Part shown: positions 34,777 to 47,545 of the stretch, one piece after another | How the letters are laid out: the number at the start of each line of letters is the position of its first letter | Numbering within the stretch: position 1 is the first letter of the stretch | NCBI RefSeq assembly: GCF_964204865.1 | Contig: NC_135258.1 | Span: 5,819,001-5,883,000, forward strand | Reading direction: 5' to 3' | Length of the DNA: 64,000 nt | From: Styela clava | Taxonomy: Eukaryota > Chordata > Ascidiacea > Stolidobranchia > Styelidae | Notes under the pieces: model-generated | Told to the model about the DNA's origin: nothing | Database searches by the model: none | What the model saw: only the letters and a program-made list of their open reading frames with translations | Position numbers and translations under genes: made by a program

Positions 34777-34782
34777 AATAAA
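34777..34782 (+). terminator. Candidate polyadenylation signal for the TTLL gene
   Basis: AATAAA in CCAAATAAATAG, 119 bp after the TTLL stop codon, in the correct orientation. Confidence 0.45.
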
Positions 34783-35857
34783 TAGTTTTCATTTCTTGTT
34801 TGGATTTGAAGAACTACTTTTGAGTAACTTATAACCAATTTTTAAATCTGCGGAATCCATACGTTCCATAAATTGTAAATACTACCAAGCTGTCGTACAG
34901 CTCTCCCTACAAGGAGGTTACTACTCAGCGAATACCATAATTGCACTTTGATTTTAATCGAACATTTCCCGCTTCGTCTCACTTTTACTATATGTACTTG
35001 TTAATAGCCTGATACATTGTTTTGGGTTACCAGTAATTATTCTGAAATCCCTTTTTAGTTCCAAGTCTAGGACTAACTAGAGACATGCCTACAACCTCAT
35101 ATATAAATAGTTAAGTTTTATTCAAATAATTCACACGTTCTACCATATATACTGTATTTGTCGATGCCTCAATACATTGTTTTAAGAGACCATTAATCAA
35201 AGTAAAATTGCAGACTTTTGAGTCCAGGACTGTCGGAGGCATGCTCCCTACCTCAAACATAAATAGAAGGTTGGTTTTATTCAAATAATCCATGCCATTC
35301 ATCACATGCATTTGATACCGTCTCAGTTTTGTGATTTTGGTGGTATATTCAGGAATACTTGGTTGGAGTATTTGAGTTCAAGCACTGTCCAGAGATGGCC
35401 ACATCTCTTCACCTTATACAGGCAGTAATATATTGATTATGTGGGCTATGCTAACCTGGAAAACAGTCATTATGAACTTAGGTAATTACTTTGTACGCCT
35501 TAGTTGCTGTATTGAATGTCTTTCAGTATGATATTATTATTCTAAAAAAATTGTTATTCTAATCATGACATAATCCTTTATTGCATTTGTTCATCTTTTT
35601 GTTACCCTGCTGTGCAATGATATTTAAAACTCGTTTAAAAGGGGATAATAATTGTGTTTTTTTTTCTATGTTTGCATTGCATATTTACTTCCAATAATGA
35701 ACTGTGCATTTTTTTAAATCAAATTACCTAAGGGTACATATCAAATTTATTTGTTCATTAGATTCTTGTTCATAATATTTAGTGCTACTTTAGCTTGCTA
35801 TCACACTAATGCATGATATTAACCATCCCATATGGTAGGATCTACTTCAAGCTAGAA
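34783..35857. other. Intergenic, nothing recognised
   Basis: AT-rich. A loosely repeated motif (ATACATTGTTTT, near 35012 and 35172) suggests an old duplication. No gene. Confidence 0.4.
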
Positions 35858-36071
35858 AACAGATAGTGAGGCGAAAGTATGTTTATTCATAAAAAACATG
35901 TTGAAAATACGTGGATGGAACGTGAATAATGAAATAAATGATAAGTTTTAAAATGTAAATATCCAAAATAAATCAGGCAAAATCAAATCTAATTAATACT
36001 TTTTTTTCCACACCCTTTCAAAAAAATTGCCATGCCTTTGTGGGACACACCCCATCGTTCGAGAACCACTG
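35858..36071 (+). mobile_element. hAT-like MITE, CAGTGGTTCTCAAAC family, right part
   Basis: Runs from AACAGATAGTGAGGCGAAAG to the terminus GAGAACCACTG and is colinear with 46618-46775. The left terminus is missing. Confidence 0.65.
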
Positions 36072-38098
36072 CGCTATAGCATGAGTAATACCTCAAGCCA
36101 GTACTATAGTGTGGGGTCTACCTGAAGCTAGGAAGTTGCGGTAAAACTTCTGCAACATTTTGAATCGTTTTTAATCGATGTTAACTGGTTCGAGGCTGCA
36201 CTGGGTAGATGACATATGGTGATAGGCGGTAGCACTCGCGCTATAGTAGCACCAGGTATTTCTGAGAGACCATGTTGTCCAGGGAAATTCGCTTTTGATG
36301 AAAACTTTATGTTGGTAAATATTTTGGGTTCGCCAGTTCACCCTGTTGCTTTGGCCTATCTAAGATAAGTAGAATAGGCTACTAGACCAGTTTTAAATTG
36401 GACTACTTTGAGTATTTTTTGTTTTTCTTCTTTACACTATAATATGGAACATATAATTTATTTCTATAACACATACTTGAATGACATTTTTTTTTAGCAA
36501 AATTATTAGAAATAAATATTTTTCAAATACATACTTTTGTTCTCATTTCGTCTGTGAACTGTCACCTCGTAGCAAAATTAAAAAATATGGTCGCAATTTT
36601 AACTCAAAATCATGCATTTGATGTTCTGAAATTTGATCCATTATCATCTTATTCTAACTGTGTAGTTTATAAGCCTATTGAAAATATATAGAGCACAATT
36701 GGCATAGGTAAAATGATCTAATTTGCCGAAGTTTCAAGTTGACTATTCGAAAAACTTGTCATGGCATGATATGGTAAACCTTAGCTTATAATAATGTGTT
36801 TCGCTCCTTTCTATAGCAATAACTAAAAATTTCGTTTTTTTGTTTATTCATAGTTTTTATTCATAGTGTTTGTATTTCTCATTTATCAATACATTAAAAT
36901 TTAATTAACTAACAATTGTTATAGCCATAAAACTATTTTGGCTAAGCATAATTCTACTTCTTTATATTTTCGGAATTTTTTCCCACTCAGAGATTACGGT
37001 AGTCTCTTTTATTTCAGGGTGAGCGCACGAAATCTTCCTCTGATTTATTTTATCCACATCATCTTGCGTACTCACTGATACTCTCTATGACAAACAAGAT
37101 ATTTTCCTGCAACAAATTACATTTTGTTGCCTACACGCTGATACTCAACAACGATAACCCTTGCTCTGATATTTTATTTTATATGAAATAAATCATTTGA
37201 TTGACATATTCACTTCTTTTCTTTATTTTTAACTCTATCTCTCCTACCTTATATCATGAATGCATTGATTTTTGTTGAAAATTGAATATTGCAAAGTAAC
37301 TTGTAACAAACAAGGATCATCTTGTAAATAATATACTACTGGTATCTACATTTTTATTAATATTATTTTGTATTTTATGTAAGTTATATCTGTTCTGTAT
37401 ATTTGGAATTCAAATGTATATAATTATAGAAATTTTGGGAATTTTAGCGAAGTAAACGTGTAACTCTTAAAATAACGTCAAACAGGAATATGATGTTAAA
37501 ATACTGTCAAAACTGCTTGAATAGCGCCAAACAGAAATGTGATGAAAAAATTTTTATGTTTTTTTTTAAAAAGTCTGACGCGGAATGAAATTCTTGAGAG
37601 ACGTGATTAGTAAAATTGAAATCCACTCAATTTTCAACTGAGCAGCTATACCATGTCTAATAGGGTATAGTGGTTTGTGCCAAACAGACTTGATTGAAAA
37701 AAATAATGAAAATTTGGGCTGTATTTTTGCAGCGCTTTTTTGTTTGGCATTATTTAATCAGCTTTGGCCATTATTCTTCATCACCTTTTTGTTTGACGGT
37801 ATTTGAGCACTTGCGGTGTGTACTTCGTTAGACCCAAATTTTGTCATAAATGTGAGGTTTTTCTTACATCTCGATTGGCAACAAATGTTATTGCTGCCTA
37901 AAAGTGCTGTTGGTTCAGAAAAGTGATCCGACTTGCCTATATTTTGAGCCATTCAAAATACTCATTTCAGGTTGCTAAAAATTTAACTTTGACTCTATAC
38001 TGCTCGATTATAAAAATGGCACTGCTGCCTAATTACACAATTTATTGTGCTGATGTGCTCTATTATCAAAGTCACAATGGTCATTTAAAAAAAAAAGA
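36072..38098. other. Intergenic, nothing recognised
   Basis: About 2 kb of AT-rich sequence. Short ORFs at 37758-38105 overlap on both strands and show no domain. Confidence 0.4.
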
Positions 38099-38106
38099 GT
38101 CATGAG

Positions 38107-40086
38107 TAGGGGTGGGCAAAATCGAATATTTTTTTCGAATCGAACAGTTCGAATATTTTTCACGAATACCGAATAGTCGAATAACGAATATTTTTTTTCA
38201 AATACAATGGGGTCCGTCGAAGGTCGATACTCCCTTCGAAAATAAGAAGAAACTTTGAAAAATCGGCAACAAAGCGTTTTTTATTTACTGGTTAAATTCA
38301 TCAAAATCGCTAATTGTTTTTGTCGCCGCGATCCTAAAGTTCGTAATCTGTATTTCCGCCTGATTCATTTTTTTGAAAGTATTAATTCTTGCGGGTCGGC
38401 GGACATCGAAGTTTTATGTATTAGGTATACCCGTGCATTGCCTTTGAAATTTTTTTAAAACTGTAAAAGTCGCCAATAACGCGTGCACTAGCATTTTGCT
38501 ATAATCGCCGATTGTTATTATCAGCGTGACGTGTTATTTAGGTCGTAAACAATATGAGTTGGTTTATCTTCAAATCAAATAAATTCAACAACGTTGTGCG
38601 ACGTTAACGATGATAATTATTTTATTTTTGTACACACAGGGAATCGCGAATCCGGCGAAAGTTTAATTAATATACGTTCATCGGCGGCGAGTTTCTCCAG
38701 GACAACGCAAATTTTTTGATTGAAAAGCGGCAATATAAAATACTGAAAATAAAACTTTAAACAATATGAGTTTTATTGAGGTTGCGACAGTTTGAAAACG
38801 CCTTTTTAGACATTGAAAATCGCAAAATTTCGTGTGCCTCTCGCACACATTATGTTTGGCCGGCGTTTAGAAAACATATCATCACTAAAATCGAAGAACT
38901 GTTAATTGTGGGCGGGATTGGCCATATTATCCATTACTTTAAATTGCCCTCGAAAATTTTCATTTCAACATTATACAAGGTTTGAAACGGACAATTTTCT
39001 CCGGGTTGTGATGATATATATAAGATAATCAATCTAATGTATATTCAATCAATTTTTATTGTGCTAAAATAAATTTTAACCTGAGATATTACAGCAAATT
39101 TATGGATTTTTTGATGTTATAAGTCCTGAAAATAAAGCTTTATATATTCGATCAGTTTACCACACTTTATGTCCGCAGATTGCCGTGGTATTTTAAAATT
39201 GTGAAGATTTTATTTTGTAGACTCAACCGCTGGTTAAATTGAAGACAATAATAAAACAAGACATTTTAAATATGCTCTTATCGGTCACAAATTGATTACT
39301 TTGCACAACAGAAAACTCATTATTCATTGCAAAAGTCGGCTCTTATAACAAGTGGCCTAATCGCGGCGATGAATATGTATTTTTGATTAAACGATATACT
39401 TTATATGTATTTTCATTGTTCGAAATGAAATTGTACTCTAGATACAGGATTTTATATCAGTTATTGAGATTTTTCTAACGGCGAGAACGAGTTCGCAAGA
39501 TTCCAAAAATACTTATTAAAATTAAATACACCCGGCAGTTTATCTCATACTTTTATGTCCACAGATCGCCGTGGCATTTCAGAGATGTAATGTTTCAATT
39601 TTGACTTAAGAAGAAGCAACCGCGAGTTACGTTTGACATAATTAAATTAATATATGAAGACATTTTGGAATCCCATAGTTGTCATGATTTGATCATTTTA
39701 CGCAACAGAAAAATCATTATACGCTGAAAAAACTTCTCTTTAGCGCGCACGTAATCCCGGTGACTGTTACAGATGGCAATGAGAATTTCCGATTTTTTAA
39801 ATACATCGTCATACGTTTATAATTTACAGAACAATCATAAATTAAAGCAATGGTGGGGACCTATTTTGCAAAAGAGGGAAATGAAACGATACGTTAGGCG
39901 TGAAAAGAAAACAAATAACATCATAACGCAAAGAAAATTTGTCGCTTTTGTATGTTAGCGAGCGCCGTTTGTGAATTCTCGGGCAATTCACGATTCCGAA
40001 TTCCGTGTTGAAGCAAAGCGGCGCAGGTCACGTGGTACCGGGTATTCGAATAGTAAAATGTCATTCGAATATTTTGCCCAGCCCTA
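38107..40086 (+). mobile_element. 1,980-bp hAT-like non-autonomous element
   Basis: Ends TAGGGGTGGGCAAAATCGAA and TTTTGCCCAGCCCTA are inverted. A perfect 8-bp duplication GTCATGAG lies at 38099-38106 and 40087-40094. The subterminal region is rich in TCGAATA repeats. Inside, a segment near 39171 (TGTCCGCAGATTGCCGTGG) recurs 386 bp later near 39557 (TGTCCACAGATCGCCGTGG), showing an internal direct duplication. No transposase domain is readable; the longest internal ORFs are under 70 codons. Confidence 0.85.
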
Positions 40087-40191
40087 GTCATGAGTCATGA
40101 CAAATTTGAGTGTTTGTCCTCTGATTTAATTTTCAAAACCGGATCAAGTTTTGAGCGATTATCTCCCCAATTACTGATTTAGCTCGGCTAC

Positions 40192-40312
40192 ACAATTGGG
40201 CGCTCCAATGGTTCATGAAGACAGTCCCTGAACTCGTAATAGAACTAAAATAAGGAGAATCGAATAAAATTATGGCCTAACCCTAACCTGGTACACACAT
40301 TACAGGGGTACC
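40192..40312 (+). repeat. Dispersed repeat with ACTACGGGAG-type end, partial
   Basis: GAACTCGTAATAGAACTAAA, AAAATTATGGCCTAACCCTA and CTGGTACACACATTACAGGG match the copies at 6859 and 44009. Confidence 0.65.
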
Positions 40313-40529
40313 CACAATTGTAATCTGCTGATAAATATGGCGGCCCAATATACCTCTACGACAAGGACCATCTAAATCTCAATTGGAACCTTATAACTAT
40401 ACCTATTTATATCTTGAGTCTAACAGCCCTTTACATATTAGAGTTTTTAAATAAGAATTAAAGCCATATATCCATACTTATCCATGATCTTGTGTTTTCA
40501 TTCTTTTCATAATTCATGTTCTTTTTCAC

Positions 40530-40540
40530 TTTATAATAGG
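40530..40540 (+). promoter_or_regulatory. 3' splice site in the STRIP leader
   Basis: A pyrimidine-rich TTCTTTTTCACTTTATAATAG precedes the ATG by 42 nt. It is a good acceptor without a visible donor nearby, implying a spliced or trans-spliced leader. Confidence 0.45.
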
Positions 40541-40581
40541 AAATATTATGTCTTAGGTTATGCTATTAATTAATCTGAAAA

Positions 40582-43500
40582 ATGACGGGAAGATCTGAAA
40601 ATGGTGACGGTGATGAAGATTTAGATTTCGTTTATGGCGATTGTGACTCGTTTATAAGTGAGTTAGGAGAATTGTACAGTTATACAGAGGAGAATGAGTT
40701 TGCTTTAAACCAAGAATGCTTCAAAGAAATCCTCGGTGACGAGAGAAAATGGATTGAAATGACTTTGGAAGAAAAGAAGGTTGTGATTATGAAGGCAATG
40801 GATGGAACAGACGTCGTAAATTCTGAAAAAAAGTTTCGAGCTGTGAGAAGTTTATTATACATTGCACAGGGTAATTTTACTGAATTTGCCACCATTGAAG
40901 AACTTTTGAAAAGTTCCAGGAAAAATTGCTTTTTATTGTATGAAATGGGAGTATTTGGATTGGCAGAAGAATTACTTCTAATGGAAATACATAAGAATGA
41001 GAAAGAAATTCCTGATTCGAAAAATCCAACAGTGTGTTCTATCGTAAACAGTTCGGAATTAAGAATCGTGATTAGTCTACTTTATACAATGCTCGAGACT
41101 ATTCGACAGTTTGAAGAGAGCGATTCTGAAAAATTCAAAAAAGCAAGAGATGCGTTCATTACATTGTTAAATCAATCAAATAATGGAAATGAATCGCTTT
41201 TCGTCGTTTTGTTCAATATGGTTACCAAGTTCTGTAACCACAACATAACAGCTTATCCAATTAAAAAGGTTCTTTTATTATTATGGAAAGTTGTCTTGGC
41301 GATGGTGGGCGGGCTTGATGATTTACACCAGTTAAAATGTAAGAAAAGAGAGGAGGCGGGGCTTCCACGTTTAGCAGAAAATCCTATTGAAGTTGCTAGA
41401 AAAATGAAAGCGTCTGCTCCACCAATGAACGCAGCGGATTTGTTCGACCAAGGTCAACCGGGGAGGAGAAAAAATCGCAGAGGAATCATACGTGGACCAG
41501 AAGTGGTTGAAGTTTCAGGTTCGGAAAATAAATCTGAATCTTCTGGTGATATTGACGTCGATATACACATTCCTGGAGCGGATGACGAAGATTCTGAAAA
41601 AGAAGAAATGATAGAAAATGGAGCTGATCTACTCCCAGCCCCTTCAGATCAAAATGAGGTGGAAAAAACTGATGAAGACATCATATTTGACTCTGAAATC
41701 GATGCCCCTGTTCCCGGAGGAGGAATTGATACTCCAGCAGTGGGTATCGGAACGCCAGCACCATTTAAGAGGGATCCAACACCGGGTGACACTGCCGCAA
41801 TCGCTTTAAAATTAATGAAAATTAAAGCAGAACGTGAGGAAGAGCATGCTCTAAAAGATCTTCATGTTATCAAAGTACCTTCTGGGCTTCACTGGACTCC
41901 TAAAACTCGGGAACGAGATGTTGAGATCTTCTTATCTCAAGTCCGTCAAAAGTTTGTCGGTTTTCAACTTGAAGGTGATGTAACTACTATGGCTGGTCTT
42001 CCTACGCCAACTAAGGAGAGTGTTAAAATTCTTCGAAAGCATTTATATGTTTCACTTGCGGAAAAGCAAATTGAAATTGAATCACAGATAGGAAAATACC
42101 CCCTAACAAAAGCAAAATTGGATGTCATTCCTGATAACTCGGCGGAAAAACTTTACCAATCAATTCTACCAAATTTACCACAATATATGATTTCACTTTT
42201 GAAGATCTTACTTGCCGCAGCTCCGACATCGAAAGCAAAAAGTGACGCAATCAATATCTTAGCTGATGTTTTGCCCCCTGAGATTCCATACTCTGCAGTT
42301 CAATCAGTAAGATTAGGAATCGATGTCAATCGTCATCGTGAAATAATCGTTAAATCAATTTCAGCAATTTTGCTTTTATTATTGAAACATTTTAAGCTGA
42401 ATCATGTATATCAGTATGAATACATGAGTCAGCATCTTGTGTTTGCGAATTGTATTCCTCTTGTTTTAAAATTCTTCAATCAGAATATTGTCGCTTACGT
42501 TACAACGAAGAACGTCATTCCTTCATTGGAATATCCTGCTTGTGTTGTTGGAGAGAAAGTGGAAATCACAGGTATGGAGAAATTATAGCGAGGTCCCCCA
42601 CTATATTGTTTATTATTCGAAGATTGTTCTCTCGTATTTTGCATTCGAATTTTTGGGACAAACTCCCTCAGAATTTCAAGATTATGTTTGAGAGATAATT
42701 GTGAACTGTGGTTGCTTTCAAAATTCATTAGTTAAAGGTTGAAGTATTTCTTAGAATTCTATTTTTTTGTTTTGTATTATCAGTCCTTACCATTGTTCTG
42801 TAGAATTTTTTAAACTCATATTTGCAAATTATTTTTAAGACAAAATTCTGCTTGTCTAGTCGCCTTCATATTTTTGGTAGTTAGAGATAGATGTTTGACT
42901 AAGGAATAATTGCACCAGTATTGTTAAGTATTTAATATTTTTTCAGCTGAATCTCTGGAACCAGTTGACACCCAATCTGCAGCCTGTTGGAGAAATCTAT
43001 TCTCGAGCATCAATCTGCTCAGAATTTTGAATAAACTTGTAAAATGGAAACATTCAAGAACCATGGTAAGTGTAGTAGTGAGGTGTCTCTCTCTTACGAA
43101 TCCTTGAACAAGGCTCTGTAAAAGAAGCCACTGTGGCAGGAAATGCGTGATATTAAAGAACTGAACTCTTAAACTGTTTTTTATTCAAGTCTTGGCATCT
43201 GGAATAGTTAGCTGATCAACTATCACCATAACTTGAAATTTGGGCCGCTTTGCCTGGGATTCTCCCAATTCAGAGTCTCAATTCAAAGGATTTAGTCAAC
43301 AATCTTTTCAATTTCCCAATAAAACTAGAGAAATAACAGAATGAAAATAATTTTTCATGACTCTCGTTCATGTCATTCTCTCTGAATCCCATTGTGTTAC
43401 ATGCCCAACAAAGTGACACCCTGTGAAATAACCTTTCAAGCAATGAAACTAATAAGAACAGGTTATTTTCTTGTAAAGGGAAAAGTGAAATCAGTTTTGC

Positions 43501-45586
43501 ACCTGGTATTGTAGTCCCCCCTCATACTGCTCTGTTGCCCCATTAGAGGGCCAAGTGCCGCGATTGGGAACCTCTGCACTAGGCTATCACGTCCACAAAA
43601 TAGAATCGAACATGCAACATTTTTTCAGATGCTTGTGGTCTTTAAATCATCACCAATATTGAAACGAGCATTAAAAGTCAGGCAGGCAATGTTGCAACTT
43701 TATGTTCTCAAACTTTTGAAATCTCAAACAAAGTATCTTGGCCGAGCATGGAGGAAGAGTAATATGAAGATTATGTCGGCCATTTATCAGAAGGTACTGT
43801 TTCAGTATTTGGTGGCGACTTGTGCCTTAAAATCCAGCAACGTATCTACTTTCTATACAATCATAATTCACAACATCAGACCCCGCTGATGTATAAGCCA
43901 TCTCTAGGGTTGCGCTGCTTTAACACACTTACTTAATGTTTGAGCTGATGAGAGCTGTTCTCATTGCCTATGCATGAACCTCTTTGTACAAAGCTATACA
44001 AGTTTTGGCGGCGCAATATGGAGGTAACTAATTTTGTTTGCCTACTTTACATCAAGTTGTATAAAGGGATTCATTACTATGGGCAGGGGGGATATTCACT
44101 TGGTTAACACAGACAGTCCCCAAACTCGTAATAGAACTAAAATAAGGAAAATCGGAATAAAATTAAGGCCTAACCCTAACCTGGTACACACACTACGGGA
44201 GTATCCATGTTTCTATGATTTTTTTATATAATTAAATTGGATTTCGAGTTATTTTAGTATTTGAACCTGGGTAAACATTCACTCTTATCCAGAATTTTGT
44301 TTAGCAGTGTTATAAGAATTCAGGTACTTGACTCTACTCGAGTCACTCTTTATTTATCAAAAACTGAAAGTATTGCTCGAGTAAACTGAATGGAATGAAG
44401 TTGGACTCAAGTAACCACAAGTGAGACATAACCCAGTGATTGACCCGACCTCAAATGACTTGACTCCCGAGTTTATGGACATCTAACCAGCACTGCTTGC
44501 TCTTCATTTAGTCTGCTCCCATGGCTTCGTTTTTTTGTGATATTATTTTTCTATTTTCTGTTAATGACCTGCTTTTTTATCGTAGGTCAGACATCGCTTG
44601 AGTGATGATTGGGCTTATGGAAATGATGTTGATGCCAGACCTTGGGATTTCCAACAAGAGGAGTGCACGCTTCGAGCTGAGGTAGGAAAATCCATTCTTT
44701 TTCTTACATTGGTTCGCTTCCTTAGTATCCATAATGGTAAAAACCTGAGTATTGTTATAGATGAACGGGGGGTACTGCAGTAGTGTATGTGCCAGGTTAG
44801 GATTGTATATAATACATACGAGGAATATTGTTACTGATCTAACATTGAATTTTACCCAGTTAGGGTATGTACTGAGATTTATAGGGGGAAAAGTACAAAC
44901 ATAGGCGCAAATTAATAAAAACAGAATTGATTATAGACTCGATAAAAATTACTCGAGTCCAAAAAATGCGTGGATTTTACTCCAATCCGAGACCGGATCC
45001 GAATCTCGGCCCATCCCTACCCTCTACCCATAGGTTTCAGTCCCCTTACATACCTTGATGTAAAGTAGGCGAACAAAATTAGTTCCCTCCATTCTGGTAC
45101 GTATACTTCTGGAGCGCCGAGCAGGGAACCACAGGTGTTGAGAGTGCGAAGGGATCAATGGATCGTAAAAGTTTGAGACTGGACTGGACTAGAATATTTT
45201 CAATTTGACATACTTATTTGATACATCCCGCATGGTTGCATTTCATTTCCAGAGAATCACTGTGCAGTGCCTACTCTATGGTCTTATGGCATAGTTTGAG
45301 AAACGCTGTACTTCTGATTTGACTCTAATTCAACACAACCTACATGATTGCATTTCATTTCCAGGTGGAAAGATTCAACTTCAGAAGATACAAGACGGAC
45401 AGTCCGACTATTATTCCTCCAAATCAAGACCATGAACCGGTTGACAATGACCTTCACAGTGTCCTTGGAGAGAAATTTGACCTTCCAAATGAGTTTGTGA
45501 AAAACTATGATATCTGGTTGGAACGAGAAGTGTACTCTACAACTACAGATTGGGACCAGTTGCTTTCAATATCATGTGTGCAGTAG
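40582..45586 (+). CDS. STRIP1: Striatin-interacting protein 1/2 homologue (STRIPAK core), five exons, 863 aa
   Basis: Core scaffold of the STRIPAK phosphatase-kinase complex. Exons: 40582-42571, 42947-43065, 43629-43793, 44586-44681 and 45365-45586. All junctions are GT-AG. Exon 1 ends one base into the alanine of AESLEP; the other joins are phase 0. The product is 863 aa, close to human STRIP1 (about 837). The N-terminal N1221-type domain (about 50-330) is visible with FRAVRSLLYIAQGNF, LYEMGVFGLAEELLLMEI and NPIEVARKMKAS. An acidic linker follows. The DUF3402-type region includes LHWTPKTRERDVEIFLSQVR, CWRNLFSSINLLRILNKL, WKHSRTMMLVVFKSSPILKR, AWRKSNMKIMSAIYQK, DDWAYGNDVDARPWDFQ and YDIWLEREVYS. 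Vertebrates have two paralogues; whether this is the single ancestral gene cannot be told from here. The first 663 codons carry no intron, while four introns split the last 200. Confidence 0.95.
43380..43590 (+). repeat. MITE-like repeat in STRIP intron 2
   Basis: CCTGTGAAATAACCTTTCAA, CAAGCAATGAAACTA and ACTGCTCTGTTGCCCC also occur, in order, at 60615-60760. Ends are not clear. Confidence 0.5.
44009..44203 (+). repeat. Dispersed repeat with ACTACGGGAG end, in STRIP intron 3
   Basis: Begins GGCGCAATATGGAGGTAACT and ends CACACTACGGGAGTA, colinear with 6859-7064. Contains CCTAACCCTAACCTGG. Confidence 0.7.
44765..45120 (-). repeat. Interrupted inverted copy of the same repeat, in STRIP intron 4
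   Basis: GGTACTGCAGTAGTGTATGT with CCAGGTTAGG at the left and GGTTTCAGTCCCCTTACATA to CCTCCATTCTGG at the right are inverted matches to the family, separated by unrelated sequence containing ACTCGAGTCC. Probably a copy hit by another insertion. Confidence 0.5.
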
Positions 45587-46552
45587 TGAAGATAACCTCA
45601 CTATTCTGGAAACATTAATCTTGGGTTTAAATCCCCTTCACCCAGTATGCTCCCCTGCTTTTCATTTTATAGAAGGGGGGTAATGTATTTGACAGGCCAT
45701 CTACATCTACACTGAAGAATATGCCATATTCTATATATTTGAATGAAACTATACTTAAGTTGGGAATTAAAGTTTGGTATCACACCTCAAAGTTAGGGGG
45801 GATGTTAGAAATTTTATAGGAGGGAGGGGTGTAGGGAAGCCACTGCCTTCACCTTAACCGGGGTAAAACAAATTGAATTGTAAATCTTGAAAAGGGAAAG
45901 TTTCCAGTCCTTTCAAACTACAGCAGCTTCTTACCTAACAGTGGTTGCTTGTTAAGAGCAAAGTGTTCAAAGTGAAGGGCATAAAAAAAAGTTTAAAACG
46001 TGTCTGGATGTTGAAAGGCTTGTTTTCATCATTTGATATTTTCGATTATTAATGAATGTGTTGATCTGTAGCGAACCCTGTATGTATTCTCTTTCCTCTA
46101 TGCGTGGTTTAAAGTGAAAGACATAAATGCGCATTCCGAAGAAAAGTTAAAAAAGACACGTTTTCTATCAGTTTATATATTTTATGATGAAAGTGTTATG
46201 AATTATGATACATAGAGGTTATTCTACATGTTATCTTTTCATATTTCCCAAGGCTTGAAATTCATTATTAGGGTTATAGATAAATTCTACATGACCGTCA
46301 GCTCTGAGCCGTCAAAAAGTTCAGTTTTTTCCGAACAGTTTTGAGTTTTTTGCTTTCAACACTGATGAAATTTGAAAGTATACCTCAAATATTAGATTTT
46401 TTTTTGAAAAGTAAAAAGTAATAATGGACCTGAATTAATCAGTGCTTTTGAGTGATTTCAGCATTTTCATAAATTCAAATTTTATTTTAAAATTTATTCA
46501 GTTTATTAGGTTGATTTTGATTCATGGTGAATGTAACCGTTCGATCATGTCT
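45587..46552. other. STRIP 3' flank, nothing recognised
   Basis: AT-rich. No clear AATAAA directly after the stop and no second gene. Confidence 0.4.
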
Positions 46553-46560
46553 GTCTATTT

Positions 46561-46775
46561 CAGTGGTTCTAAAACTTTTTTAGTCGTGCCCATCTCAAAA
46601 ATAACTAACTGATACAAATAACAGATAGTAAGGCGAAATATGTTTTATTCAAAAAACACGTTGAAAGTATGTGAATGGAACGTAAACATCCAAACTAAGT
46701 AGGGCGAGTTCAAATCTAACAAATATTTTTATTCAGCTTCACGGCCCCTCAAGAACCCACTTATGAGAACCACTG
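46561..46775. mobile_element. Complete hAT-like MITE, CAGTGGTTCT family
   Basis: 215 bp with ends CAGTGGTTCTAAAAC and GAGAACCACTG. Flanks GTCTATTT and ACCTATTT agree at 6 of 8 positions. Related fragments lie at 8799 and 35858. Confidence 0.75.
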
Positions 46776-46783
46776 ACCTATTT

Positions 46784-47545
46784 GCTTGGCATTTGTAGTA
46801 CTTGGCGTAATTGATATAAACAATATGTTATATCTTCAACTCAACCAAGTAACTTACATGATGTGCAAAAATGATATTTTTGTAAAAATTTTAGAAATAA
46901 TTCAGAATATTTATTTGAAATGATTTTGAGCAGTTGAAGTCTCATAGTATAAATGAAATGCATACAATTAATATCTGAAAACCAATAATTTCACTATTTA
47001 TCGGAACTTTCCTGCATTCGGATCCAAAATTAGTCTTGTTTTTTTATTCACTGTCAAATCTGAAAGTTCAGAAAAGAGCCTTAACAATTTTTAGAAGTGA
47101 AAACTGTTGACTTACTCAAGAAAATATAATCTTTATTTGCATGTGCTTCAATCGATTGATCATTTTTTTAACATAAAATATTGTGCAGTTGGAACTTGTC
47201 TGATCGTCGTTTTGACTTAACTATTTTGAGATAATTGGCGGCAGCAGCAGTCGGTCTTTAATGTAATCTCGAGTAGTAAGCAGCATTAATTTGATTAGTA
47301 CGCTTCTCACCATCGAAAACAGAAGTTAAGATTTAAAATTTAAACCTTGGGTGTCGCTTTGGTTTCCTGCGGCTTCCCTTCTGCAGTAAAACTGTTTAAT
47401 TATCAACATCATCTTTTTACTGGTTGAAAAAAATTAACTTGACTTGATGAGACCACAGAATTAAAGTCATTCGAAAGTAATATGGACCTCCAAGTCGGGA
47501 AGTTCTGTGTTTGTTTTGATTGACCCAAGAGTTTGAAACATAGGA
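46784..47545. other. Intergenic, nothing recognised
   Basis: AT-rich, no ORF or repeat identified. Confidence 0.4.
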
